The notes under the pieces were generated by a model. It was not told where the DNA came from. It searched no databases and saw only the letters and a program-made list of their open reading frames with translations. From Robertkochia solimangrovi (GTDB lineage: Bacteria; Bacteroidota; Bacteroidia; Flavobacteriales; Flavobacteriaceae): a stretch of 64,000 nucleotides of DNA. This document shows positions 54,613 through 63,641 of this stretch, piece by piece; the first letter of the stretch is position 1; each line of letters begins with the position of its first letter. Location of the stretch: positions 1 through 64,000 of the forward strand of contig NZ_QKWN01000015.1 of assembly GCF_007279655.1 (NCBI RefSeq). Direction: 5' to 3'. The translations under genes and the position numbers were made by a program.

Positions 54613-57600
54613 ATGAAAAAAAAATTATCCACAACCTGTTGTGGTGTCAGTGCCAACTATGCTGATAAATTACTGGAACTTATGAGGAAGTCATTGATCC
54701 TGTTTATCTTATTCACCAACATTGCCGTATTTGCTTTCTCTCAGAAAGTAACTATAAAAGTTAAAAATCAACCTATTTCGGAAATTTTGCGTTCTATATC
54801 GCAAAAAACCGGTGTTGATTTCTTCTATAGTGATATGCTATTCAATGCCGGTAAACAGGCTACATTGAATGTGAAAGATATCGATATTCTCACCCTGACC
54901 AATGAATTGATCGGAATTCATTACCGCGCAAAATTTGCCGGAGCTAAAATGATCGTGATCGTTCCTGCAGAAGATCAGAATGTATATTCTGCGTTCGGAG
55001 AAAATCAACAAGAACTCATTGTGAACGGTAGAATTACCGATAGTTATAACGTACCCCTGATCGGTGTTACCGTATGGAGAAAAGGTACAAGAAAAGGTAC
55101 TGCCACTGATGAAAACGGGAACTACCGTATACAGGCGGCGATTGGCGACACCTTGGTTTATAATTATCTCGGCTATAAGCAACAATTCTTTGAGGTAACC
55201 AAAGATCCGGTGATCGATGTAACCATGGAGGAAGATATCAGTGAATTGAATGCCGTAACCGTTGTCTCTACAGGATATCAGAAGATCTCCCGGGAACGTG
55301 CTACGGGATCCTTTTCCGTAATCAGCAGCGAAGAATTAGAAAAGGTACCTACCAATAATGTGATCAACCGACTTGAAGGACAGGTTGCCGGACTTCAGGT
55401 AGAGCTATATGATTCAGACAACACCTTCGTTTATGGAAACCTTATGGGAGAGACCGAAGGTAATACCAGTTATAATTTCCGTATCAGAGGCCAATCGACC
55501 TATCAGGCGGAAGATATGCCGCTGATCGTGGTTGACGGTGTACCTACAGAATTGGATATCCGGACACTTAATCCGGATGATATTGAAAACATAACCTTCT
55601 TAAAAGATGCTGCTTCGGCCTCCATCTACGGTGCCCGCGCTGCTAACGGAGTCATCGTTATCGATACCAAAAAAGGTCAGGCAGGTAAAGTTCGCATCAA
55701 TTTTTCCCAGAACTATACCTTCTCAAACAAACCCTCTTTAAGTTCTTTGCCCTTGATGAATTCGTCACAAGTATTGGATATGGAGTCTGAACTTATCGAA
55801 AAAGGATTTGTAACTGATCCAGCCATGGCGACCAGTTTGTATTCCTCCTATCCTATCAGTCAGGGAATGGAAACGATGTTCCAGTATCGACGAGGAAATA
55901 TATCTCAGGCTGAAATGAATGCTCAACTCGAGCTTCTCAGAGGTAGGAATAACTATGATCAGATCACTAAATACCTGATCCAGCCAGCCTCGTCAGCAAA
56001 CTACAATCTTTCTATAAGTGGTGGACAGGATGATTACACCTATTTTACCTCTGCTTCCTATTCTGAAGAAAAAACACAGGCGAAAGGAACCGAAGGCAAA
56101 AGATTAACACTTACTCTGAATCAGAATTTCAAGCTGTTCAATTTTGTAGATTTCAATACGAGTTTAAAAGGTTCCTTCTTCGATTATAAACAGAACGGAC
56201 TCGGATTATCCCCAATCGCAGCTTCCCTCACCTCCTATTTACCCTACGATCAGATGGTGGATGAAAATGGTAATTCCGTAAACTATTACAGAAACTTCTA
56301 TAGTGAAGATATCAGGGAATTTGAAAATGCCGGATACCTTCCGTGGCAATATAACTATATCGATGAATTGAACAATAGCGATAACACCAACAAAAATCAG
56401 AACTATTCTGCGAATATTCAGATGACGGTTCCCTTGTTCAAAGGACTCGATGCTATAGGTACCTATTATATTGAAAGAGCCTATGTATATAATGACCTTA
56501 TGTATAATGAGAACACCTATTTTACGAGGAACTCGATAAATATGGCCACGTATCTCGACCCGGTTACCGGAACGATCACCAGAAACATTCCGGAAGGTGG
56601 TATTTATTCTAAGAATCGCTATATAACCAGCAGTTATACAGCCAGAGGTCAGTTAAGATACAGTAGGAATTTCAATGAAAAACACAATGTTGATGCGATC
56701 GGAGGTATCGAAGTACGTCAAACTCGTGAGATCAATGAATCCGGAAAACTATACGGCTATAACCCCGTTACCCAAACTTCCATCGATCTGCCTTCGACGA
56801 CCTATATGAATATCTATGGTTATAATACGAACACCTCATATGGAAATTCGTATAAAAACCAACGGAAAAGATTTCTTTCGTATTACGGAAATGCTTCTTA
56901 CTCCTATCTAAATAAATATGTATTGTCAGGAAGTATACGTCTGGATGATTATAACAATTTCGGACTCGATAAGAAATACCGCAGAACTCCTTTATGGTCT
57001 ACCGGGTTTAAATGGAATATCACACGAGAATCTTTTATGGAGAATGTGAATTTCCTAAACAATCTGAGTTTCCGTACCTCCTTTGGTTATAATGGAAACA
57101 TCAGTCTGACCACCTACCCTTTTACCAATATTTCCCTGGTTGATTCCGATTATTTCACCGGTGATCCGTATGCGAGTATCAGCGCTGCTGCCAATCCTGC
57201 GCTTCGCTGGGAAAAAACCGGAGTATTGAATTTCGGACTTGACTTCAGTATGTTCAATAGCAGGTTAAACGGGACTGTAGAATATTACAGAAAAAACAGT
57301 GAAGATCTTTTACAGGATTTCCCAGTCTCGCAATTCTATGGATTGCCGAATAATACGTTGACCAGAAACACTTCTACTTTGGAAGGTCGAGGGGTGGATC
57401 TAACCCTGAATGGTATAGTTCTAAAATCGAATGATTTCAGTTTGAACACCGGTTTGGTACTTTCCTATAATAAGAATGAAGTAACCGATACTCGATATGA
57501 AAGCTACTCGAACTATCTGAACGGTACAGGATCTACTCCTCCGATCATCGGGTATGGACTTAACAGTATTTTCGCCTTCCGGTCGGCGGGTCTTGATGAA

Positions 57601-58206
57601 AATGGTAATATGCAGGTTTATAACAAAGATGGAGACATCGTTGATAACTATACCCTGCTAACCGATATCGAGGATATGGAGTATATGGGGACACGTACCC
57701 CGAAATATTACGGAAGTCTCAACACCACTATCAATTACAAAAAATGGTCGCTTTATGCCCTGGCCACATTTAAATTCGATTATGTTCTGTTCAAACCGGC
57801 ATATTCAAATTATATTTCCAGATATGGAACCTTCAATCAATATGACCTGTCTGCTGAGATCGATGACCGATGGAGAGTGGCTGGAGATGAAGCGAATACC
57901 AATGTCCCGGCGATGTCTGGAATGTATGGTTATGGATATAGCAGATATATCTTCAGCAATGACAGAATCATTGACGGTGACCATATCAGATTAAGAGAGA
58001 TCTCCCTCTCCTACGACCTCACCGAATACATGAAAAACACCTTTATCAATAATGCTTCGCTGACCTTTGCCGCTAGGAACCTCGGGTTGATCTGGGCTAA
58101 GAATGACGAAGGTATTGATCCAGATTTCCTTCCCTATACCGCTGGAAACCTGATCAAATTACCACCAACAGCAATGTATTCAATCGGAATCAATGTTAAC
58201 TTTTAA
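54613..58206 (+). CDS. SusC/RagA-family TonB-dependent transducer-transporter with STN domain (locus 3)
   Basis: The protein has 1197 residues. A long N-terminus carries a signal (ILFILFTNIAVFAFSQ), then the STN domain (VKNQPISEILRSISQKTGVDFFYS), the CNA_B domain (GRITDSYNVPLIGVTVWRKG), a plug (FRIRGQSTYQAEDMPLIVVDGVPT; FLKDAASASIYGARAANGVI) and a barrel ending in IGINVNF. The STN domain and the adjacent FecR and sigma mark it as ligand-inducible. Large size and the RagA-like layout are common for peptide-handling systems, but the cargo is not known. Confidence 0.96.
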   Translation: MKKKLSTTCCGVSANYADKLLELMRKSLILFILFTNIAVFAFSQKVTIKVKNQPISEILRSISQKTGVDFFYSDMLFNAGKQATLNVKDIDILTLTNELIGIHYRAKFAGAKMIVIVPAEDQNVYSAFGENQQELIVNGRITDSYNVPLIGVTVWRKGTRKGTATDENGNYRIQAAIGDTLVYNYLGYKQQFFEVTKDPVIDVTMEEDISELNAVTVVSTGYQKISRERATGSFSVISSEELEKVPTNNVINRLEGQVAGLQVELYDSDNTFVYGNLMGETEGNTSYNFRIRGQSTYQAEDMPLIVVDGVPTELDIRTLNPDDIENITFLKDAASASIYGARAANGVIVIDTKKGQAGKVRINFSQNYTFSNKPSLSSLPLMNSSQVLDMESELIEKGFVTDPAMATSLYSSYPISQGMETMFQYRRGNISQAEMNAQLELLRGRNNYDQITKYLIQPASSANYNLSISGGQDDYTYFTSASYSEEKTQAKGTEGKRLTLTLNQNFKLFNFVDFNTSLKGSFFDYKQNGLGLSPIAASLTSYLPYDQMVDENGNSVNYYRNFYSEDIREFENAGYLPWQYNYIDELNNSDNTNKNQNYSANIQMTVPLFKGLDAIGTYYIERAYVYNDLMYNENTYFTRNSINMATYLDPVTGTITRNIPEGGIYSKNRYITSSYTARGQLRYSRNFNEKHNVDAIGGIEVRQTREINESGKLYGYNPVTQTSIDLPSTTYMNIYGYNTNTSYGNSYKNQRKRFLSYYGNASYSYLNKYVLSGSIRLDDYNNFGLDKKYRRTPLWSTGFKWNITRESFMENVNFLNNLSFRTSFGYNGNISLTTYPFTNISLVDSDYFTGDPYASISAAANPALRWEKTGVLNFGLDFSMFNSRLNGTVEYYRKNSEDLLQDFPVSQFYGLPNNTLTRNTSTLEGRGVDLTLNGIVLKSNDFSLNTGLVLSYNKNEVTDTRYESYSNYLNGTGSTPPIIGYGLNSIFAFRSAGLDENGNMQVYNKDGDIVDNYTLLTDIEDMEYMGTRTPKYYGSLNTTINYKKWSLYALATFKFDYVLFKPAYSNYISRYGTFNQYDLSAEIDDRWRVAGDEANTNVPAMSGMYGYGYSRYIFSNDRIIDGDHIRLREISLSYDLTEYMKNTFINNASLTFAARNLGLIWAKNDEGIDPDFLPYTAGNLIKLPPTAMYSIGINVNF

Positions 58207-58215
58207 TTATCAGAG

Positions 58216-59631
58216 ATGAAAAATATAATCAGATCCTTATATATAATAATTACCACGCTATCCCTGGTCGGTTGTGATAATTATGTTGAAATACCCACCG
58301 AAGGTAAATTAGTACCCGAAGAAACGGAGAACTTCAGATACCTGTTAAACAATGTTTATGTATTGGACCGATCGTATGCTTCTGTTGATCTGGCATCCGA
58401 TGATATTGTGATCCGGGATGACCATGCAAACTATTTCGACCAGTATTACGGCACCTCAGATTATTACAGACCTTATAAACAAACCTATAAATGGGCAGAT
58501 TCCATTCAATATACGAATGAAGAAGATTACAGTCTAAATGTTATGTACACGGCCTTGTACTATGCAAATGTGGTCATTGATGAGGTGATGGACAGTAAGA
58601 ATGGGACAGAAGCAGAAAAACTGGCTTTAAAAGGAGAGGCTCAGGTTCACAGAGCTTTTATTTTCCTTACCATGGTGAACATTTTCGGTAAGGCTTATGA
58701 CTCCAATACTTCTGCCAATGATCCGGGGATACCGATGTTCACGACACCAACTGTTGAAGAGGAGATTACCCGTGCAACCGTTCAGGAAGTGTATGATCAG
58801 GTGATCAGTGATCTTACAGAAGCAACGCAGTCCGGATTAAATCCGATCAATTCCGGAACGGATGTGGTTTATCCTTCAGAAGCATCAGCCTATGCCCTGC
58901 TTTCGAGAGCCTACCTTTACATGGGAAAATATCAGGAAGCACTGGATGCGGCAGAAAGAACACTGGCTATTCAGGACGGGCTTCTTTCTCTTGAAGACTA
59001 TACTTCTGTAGCAGACTATGGTTTTCCGAGAAGGGATACCGATCCGGAAATCATTCTTTCAAAAATGAGCGGAACGACTTATCAATATTCACCGACCCTG
59101 CTTTCCTTAAGCGATGAGCTTTTAAATTCCTTTGAAGCCTCTGATCTCCGATACCAGCTATTCACCAGACCAATAAGTGATGTAACCTGGGGTAGTTTTA
59201 CGGAAGGTCGGGCATATTGCCATGAAACTTTGACCGGAGAGGCTAGAAATGCAGGTCCTACCGTTCCTGAGGTATTACTGATCAAAGCAGAATGTCTGGC
59301 AAGAACCGGTGATATATCCGGTGCAATGGCAACGATCAATACCTTGCGTCAAAAACGTTTCACCGCCGAAGATTTCACGGCATTAACCGCTGAAAATGAA
59401 GAAGAGGCGTTGATAAAAGTACTGGAAGAACGCAGAAGAGAATTGATGTGCCGTGCTGGTTTCAGATGGTTCGATCTAAAACGTCTGAATAAAGATCCCC
59501 GATTTGCAAAAACCATTACGCATTCCTGGTTGGAGGAAACATATACGCTGGAGCCCGGAGCAGACCGATATCAATTTCCATTTGCTTCGATTCTATTCAC
59601 CTATGCCCCTGACCTGGAGCAAAATCCTTAA
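58216..59631 (+). CDS. SusD/RagB-family lipoprotein (locus 3)
   Basis: The protein has 471 residues with a lipoprotein signal ending LSLVGC. It has EIPTEGKLVPEE after the Cys, LKGEAQVHRAFIFLTMVNIFG, TPR helices and the C-terminal VLEERRRELMCRAGFRWFDLKRLNKDPR, as in SusD. It lies 9 bp after SusC and forms its lid. A strong hairpin follows its stop codon. Confidence 0.94.
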   Translation: MKNIIRSLYIIITTLSLVGCDNYVEIPTEGKLVPEETENFRYLLNNVYVLDRSYASVDLASDDIVIRDDHANYFDQYYGTSDYYRPYKQTYKWADSIQYTNEEDYSLNVMYTALYYANVVIDEVMDSKNGTEAEKLALKGEAQVHRAFIFLTMVNIFGKAYDSNTSANDPGIPMFTTPTVEEEITRATVQEVYDQVISDLTEATQSGLNPINSGTDVVYPSEASAYALLSRAYLYMGKYQEALDAAERTLAIQDGLLSLEDYTSVADYGFPRRDTDPEIILSKMSGTTYQYSPTLLSLSDELLNSFEASDLRYQLFTRPISDVTWGSFTEGRAYCHETLTGEARNAGPTVPEVLLIKAECLARTGDISGAMATINTLRQKRFTAEDFTALTAENEEEALIKVLEERRRELMCRAGFRWFDLKRLNKDPRFAKTITHSWLEETYTLEPGADRYQFPFASILFTYAPDLEQNP

Positions 59632-59643
59632 ACATTTATAATC

Positions 59644-59673
59644 AAGTCCACCTGAACCCTATCAGGTGGACTT
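59644..59673 (+). terminator. Intercistronic hairpin after SusD (locus 3)
   Basis: AAGTCCACCTGA (59644-59655) pairs perfectly with TCAGGTGGACTT (59662-59673), 12 bp. It lies 13 bp after the SusD stop and 16 bp before the next start, with only TTAAAA after it, so it may act as a partial terminator or 3' stabiliser. Confidence 0.6.
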
Positions 59674-59688
59674 AAAATACACTCCCTC

Positions 59689-61659
59689 ATGAAAAACAGA
59701 TTAATAATTTTAATCAGTCTGATATTACTATGTCTGGCTGTTAATGCACAGGAAAATATCTTTAAGGTAACACCCAAATTTCCAAATCCCGGGGATAGGG
59801 TGAAAATCACTTATAATACATCCAATACTCCCCTGAAAGAAAGTAAAGTTATCTCTGGGAAAGTGTACATATTTGATAACAATCATTGGATAGCAGACGA
59901 TCTGAAACTCACCAATACGCAAGGTAATACTTGGGAAGCTACTATCACCCTTCCTGAACACACCGGATTGATCACTTGTACTTTTGAGAATGATTCGATC
60001 ATCGACAAAGGAGGTAATATGACATACAGCTGGATGCTGGATAAAACTCCCTTAAGCAGATTTGCCTGGGGTTTATTGAGAAGTCCGGATTTTCAGGATG
60101 AAACTCCTGCCATTGTAGATAGCACTGCCATGATCGAAAGAGAGGTAACCATGATGTGGATCAATAATGAAATGAAATTTCATCCGGAAAGCAGACTAAA
60201 TATATTCTATGAAGGATTGAAACTCAGACAGATCATGCATGGAGGCAATATCGATGACAGGATCAAGGAGGAGATTGCCTTTCTGATGGAGCAGGACCTG
60301 AACGTATTCCAACAATGGAAACTACAACAAACCATTGAGTTGTTAGCAAATACTGATCAATCCTATAAAGACTCTCTTGAAACCGTTATTGTAGCCAAAT
60401 ATCCGAAAGGCGTATTAAGCAGAGACCAGACCATCTGGAAACTTTTCAGAACTGCCGATGCTAAAGAACGAAAAAAAGGGTATTCCAAATTCATCAAGGA
60501 TTTTCCTAAGTCAAAGTTCAATGGAATTATGACCGGTATGGAACGAAATTATCTCGCCAAGATCATTAAGGCTATCTCATATCAGGATATCGTAGACACT
60601 GGCAGTTATGACTTTATCTTCGATACTATTGAAAAGTCTGATATTTATAACCTAATAGACTACAGCTGGCATCTTGTATCTATTCCTTATACACGGGAGA
60701 CCATGCCTATAGATAGCTTGAAAATGTTCGGAGACAGGATAGTACCTGAGATTACAAAAAATGAATTGATCGTTCCAAAATTCTATCAGGGAAAGCTTAC
60801 GCCTTCGGAATGGCAAAAACAACTGATAGGGGAAGCTAAAGGTGAATATCTGACCTATGCTCGCATCCTCGAGCAAACGAAAGATTATGACCGGTCTCAA
60901 AAATATCTGGAAAAAATAAAACCATTTCTGGGTTACTCAAATGCCGATTTCAACGCTGCATATACAAGAATGCTTTTGAGAAACGGAAACAAGGAGCAAG
61001 CCACTTCCTATATTTCTGAATCTTTAAAATCAAATGCAGTTACACCGGAAATGTTCGAAACTTTAAAACAACTCTATATTCAAAACGGAGGAGATCCACA
61101 AAATTTTGAAAATTACCTGAATTCATTAAGATCGAAAGAGAATGAGGATGAACATCGTCGTGAACTTTTGAGCTCACTGATCGATGAACCTATTGAGAGT
61201 TTCACTCTTGAAAGTAATAAAGAGCATAAAGTAACACTATCAGAACAGAAAGGCAGCATTGTGGTACTCGATTTCTGGGCAACCTGGTGTGCCCCATGTA
61301 AAAGAGCGATGCCTGGAATGCAAATGGTATCCAATGTGTATGCAAAAGATGATAAAGTAAAATTTTATTTTGTTGATACACAGGAAACTTCTAAGACCTA
61401 CCGGGAGAATATTCAAGCTTTTCTGAAAGAGAAGGGTTATGATTTCCATGTCCTTTATGATGCCATAAATCCGGAAACCGGAAAAATGGATGATACCTAT
61501 CATAAATATTCTAAAGCCTTCAGTTTCTCTGGAATCCCACAGAAAATGATCATCGATCAAAATGGAAGACTTCGATGGAGATCTACCGGTTATAATGGAA
61601 GTCCAAGTGAACTGGCAGATGAGATCGCTATCATCATCGAATATCTTAAAAGTGAATAA
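59689..61659 (+). CDS. Large exported protein with C-terminal TlpA-like thioredoxin domain
   Basis: The protein has 656 residues with a signal peptide (ISLILLCLAVNAQ). The N-terminal ~100 residues look like an immunoglobulin-like domain (KFPNPGDRVKITYNTSN). Residues ~130-500 form a helical repeat region of TPR character with no named family. The C-terminal ~150 residues are a TlpA-like thioredoxin domain with C534-A-P-C537 (WATWCAPCKRAMPG) and SGIPQKMIID containing the cis-proline. Such redox proteins are frequent third genes in Bacteroidota SusCD operons. It would act in the periplasm; its partner is unknown. Confidence 0.88.
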   Translation: MKNRLIILISLILLCLAVNAQENIFKVTPKFPNPGDRVKITYNTSNTPLKESKVISGKVYIFDNNHWIADDLKLTNTQGNTWEATITLPEHTGLITCTFENDSIIDKGGNMTYSWMLDKTPLSRFAWGLLRSPDFQDETPAIVDSTAMIEREVTMMWINNEMKFHPESRLNIFYEGLKLRQIMHGGNIDDRIKEEIAFLMEQDLNVFQQWKLQQTIELLANTDQSYKDSLETVIVAKYPKGVLSRDQTIWKLFRTADAKERKKGYSKFIKDFPKSKFNGIMTGMERNYLAKIIKAISYQDIVDTGSYDFIFDTIEKSDIYNLIDYSWHLVSIPYTRETMPIDSLKMFGDRIVPEITKNELIVPKFYQGKLTPSEWQKQLIGEAKGEYLTYARILEQTKDYDRSQKYLEKIKPFLGYSNADFNAAYTRMLLRNGNKEQATSYISESLKSNAVTPEMFETLKQLYIQNGGDPQNFENYLNSLRSKENEDEHRRELLSSLIDEPIESFTLESNKEHKVTLSEQKGSIVVLDFWATWCAPCKRAMPGMQMVSNVYAKDDKVKFYFVDTQETSKTYRENIQAFLKEKGYDFHVLYDAINPETGKMDDTYHKYSKAFSFSGIPQKMIIDQNGRLRWRSTGYNGSPSELADEIAIIIEYLKSE

Positions 61660-61673
61660 TTGATAAAAAGACA

Positions 61674-63074
61674 ATGAAGAGAAATATAATGCAGCACCTT
61701 TTGCAGCTAATTATTTTCCTGATGATCAATATTTCAGGAGCTCAGGTAGTGCGCCAGGGACAATTCCTTTCGCAAAGAATTGTTCTGGAAGGGAAAATGG
61801 ATCTGTCTGCCAATGACACGCTACAATTGAGTTTGCCGGACTATGGCTACAATAATGTTTCTATGCCGGTGATCATTAAGGAAGATAGTATTATTGCAAC
61901 CAATGCGCAATTCGGCTTTAGCTTAAAAGCGAAGATGGAAAACGATAGTCAGTGGAATTGTAATTTTTCTTTACCAAATACTAAGGAATATGAGGTTGCA
62001 CTTCATATTGTTGATTCAGTACTTCCTCTTACTTTTCCACAACATCCTACTCCTCCGTTTCCCTATGAAGTGACCCGGATAAATTTTACAGGAAAAAAAA
62101 CCGGAATATCTTACGGAGGTACGCTAACCACTCCAAAGGATAAAGAACATTATCCGGTTGCGATTCTAATTTCAGGAACCGGTAAACAAGATCGGGATTA
62201 TGTCTATGCCGGACATCAATTCTTTACTGTTCTGGCTGATGCACTGGCGCGTAAGGGTATTGCATCTTTACGTGTCGATGATCGCGGAATTGGTGAAACC
62301 GGAGGTGATTTTGAAAAGGCAACCACCGCTGATTTTGCAGATGATGCCGAAGAAGCACTCGAATACCTTATTGACAATAAATCGGCGAGTCCGGAGATGA
62401 CCGGACTTATCGGTCATAGTGAAGGAGGTATAATCTCAACGATCGTAGCTTCCCGTAACCCACATGTAAATTTCATGATCAGTCTATCTGGAGTAGGTGT
62501 CAGCGGGATGAAGATACTTGAATTACAGAACAAGGCGATCCTTAATGCACAGGGAATAGATTCTTTAGTGGTTAGTGACTATATGGAATTATTCAACGAA
62601 TTATTTTCAACAGTCTATAAAAATTCAGACCCAGATTCTTTAGAAACTGAAATAAAAAACAGTCTACAAGGATGGATGGCACTAAAGGATGAAGAGACTT
62701 TAAAACAATTACAATTAGTAGATGGAAGAGATGAAAATTTCCTGTATCGCTATAATCGACAGGCAAATTCACCCTGGTACCGATATATGATCCGCTATGA
62801 ACCTGAACCTTATATGGCGAAAATCAATATTCCTGTATTAGCAGTAAATGGTGATCGGGATATCATGGTACCCGCAAAGGAAAACCTGGAGGGATTCAGT
62901 AGCGGTATCAAGGGAAATAATTTAACGACAGTTACCTATCAGGGCCTGAATCATTTCTATCAGCATTGTGTAAGCTGTACCAACCGCGAAATGGGAGAAT
63001 TACAAGAAGTATTCGCCCCAGAAGTGTTAGCAGCCATCAGTAAATGGATCAATCAACAGTTCAAAGAGCAATAA
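61674..63074 (+). CDS. Exported alpha/beta hydrolase (serine hydrolase)
   Basis: The protein has 466 residues with a signal peptide (LIIFLMINISGAQ). A ~115-residue beta-rich N-terminal domain precedes the alpha/beta-hydrolase fold (~140-466): oxyanion part ILISGTGKQDRD, nucleophile Ser249 in GHSEGG, Asp in VNGDRDIMVPA and His in GLNHFYQH. Family members are esterases or acyl/peptidyl hydrolases of broad type. It is the last gene of the sigma/FecR/SusCD/TlpA operon (15-bp gap) and is followed by a clean terminator. Peptide or ester cargo is plausible; the substrate cannot be told. Confidence 0.9.
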   Translation: MKRNIMQHLLQLIIFLMINISGAQVVRQGQFLSQRIVLEGKMDLSANDTLQLSLPDYGYNNVSMPVIIKEDSIIATNAQFGFSLKAKMENDSQWNCNFSLPNTKEYEVALHIVDSVLPLTFPQHPTPPFPYEVTRINFTGKKTGISYGGTLTTPKDKEHYPVAILISGTGKQDRDYVYAGHQFFTVLADALARKGIASLRVDDRGIGETGGDFEKATTADFADDAEEALEYLIDNKSASPEMTGLIGHSEGGIISTIVASRNPHVNFMISLSGVGVSGMKILELQNKAILNAQGIDSLVVSDYMELFNELFSTVYKNSDPDSLETEIKNSLQGWMALKDEETLKQLQLVDGRDENFLYRYNRQANSPWYRYMIRYEPEPYMAKINIPVLAVNGDRDIMVPAKENLEGFSSGIKGNNLTTVTYQGLNHFYQHCVSCTNREMGELQEVFAPEVLAAISKWINQQFKEQ

Positions 63075-63113
63075 TTTTTGAATGTTTGATTTAGTTAGCT
63101 GGATTTTTATCCG

Positions 63114-63141
63114 AAAAGCTGTCAGAAATGGCAGCTTTTTT
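63114..63141 (+). terminator. Terminator of the locus 3 operon
   Basis: The stem AAAAGCTGTCA/TGGCAGCTTTT with a GAAA tetraloop is followed by TTT. It starts 40 bp after the hydrolase stop. Confidence 0.85.
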
Positions 63142-63159
63142 TATTGGTATCCTGAAGAA

Positions 63160-63531
63160 TCAAGCCTCAGCTTCCGCAAATGCCGCAATAGCCTGCTCCC
63201 GGTGTTCAAGACCCCACTGTACCAGTGTATCTATGATATGCTTTAACTTCTTACCGGAATCGGTGAGTTCATATTCCACAAGAACCGGTGTCGAGTCATA
63301 AACCTTTCGAACCACTACCCCATTCATCTCCAGCTCTTTCAATTCTTTTGATAACATTCTAGGTGTTATCCCCACAATCATTCGCTGAATATCAGAAAAT
63401 CGCTTTTTCTCAAACAATAGGGTTGTTACAATCGCCAGTTTCCATTTTCCGGTGATAACATTCAATGTGTCCTTTAAGGCCAGAACATATTCATTGGGGC
63501 AGCTAATGCCATTGAAATATGAGTTTTCCAT
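63160..63531 (-). CDS. HxlR-family winged-helix transcription regulator
   Basis: The protein has 123 residues with the HxlR pattern: an N-terminal Cys11 (ISCPNEYVL), the helix LNVITGKWKLAIVTTLL, RFSDIQRMIVGITPRMLSKELKELEMNGVV and VEYELTDSGKKLKHI. In relatives such as YodB and QsrR/QorR the N-terminal Cys senses quinones or electrophiles. The gene is divergent from a QorB-like reductase gene, the same pairing as E. coli ytfH-qorB. A perfect inverted repeat lies just upstream of its start, so autoregulation and control of the neighbour are likely. Confidence 0.93.
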   Translation of the reverse strand: MENSYFNGISCPNEYVLALKDTLNVITGKWKLAIVTTLLFEKKRFSDIQRMIVGITPRMLSKELKELEMNGVVVRKVYDSTPVLVEYELTDSGKKLKHIIDTLVQWGLEHREQAIAAFAEAEA

Positions 63532-63545
63532 ACAGTTTCCGATTA

Positions 63546-63581
63546 AGTATCCTTTTGTATAGCAGTATACAAAAGGATACT
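63546..63581. promoter_or_regulatory. Perfect 16-bp inverted repeat between hxlR and the reductase gene
   Basis: AGTATCCTTTTGTATA (63546-63561), spacer GCAG, then its exact reverse complement to 63581. A second dyad GCTATA-TTTT-TATAGC-like follows at 63582-63598. They sit 15 bp upstream of the HxlR start and ~60 bp upstream of the reductase start. They are probable HxlR operators. Confidence 0.7.
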
Positions 63582-63641
63582 GCTATATTTTATATAGCAA
63601 ATATAGGTAATTTTGTATTTATAAAACTAAAAAATGATATT

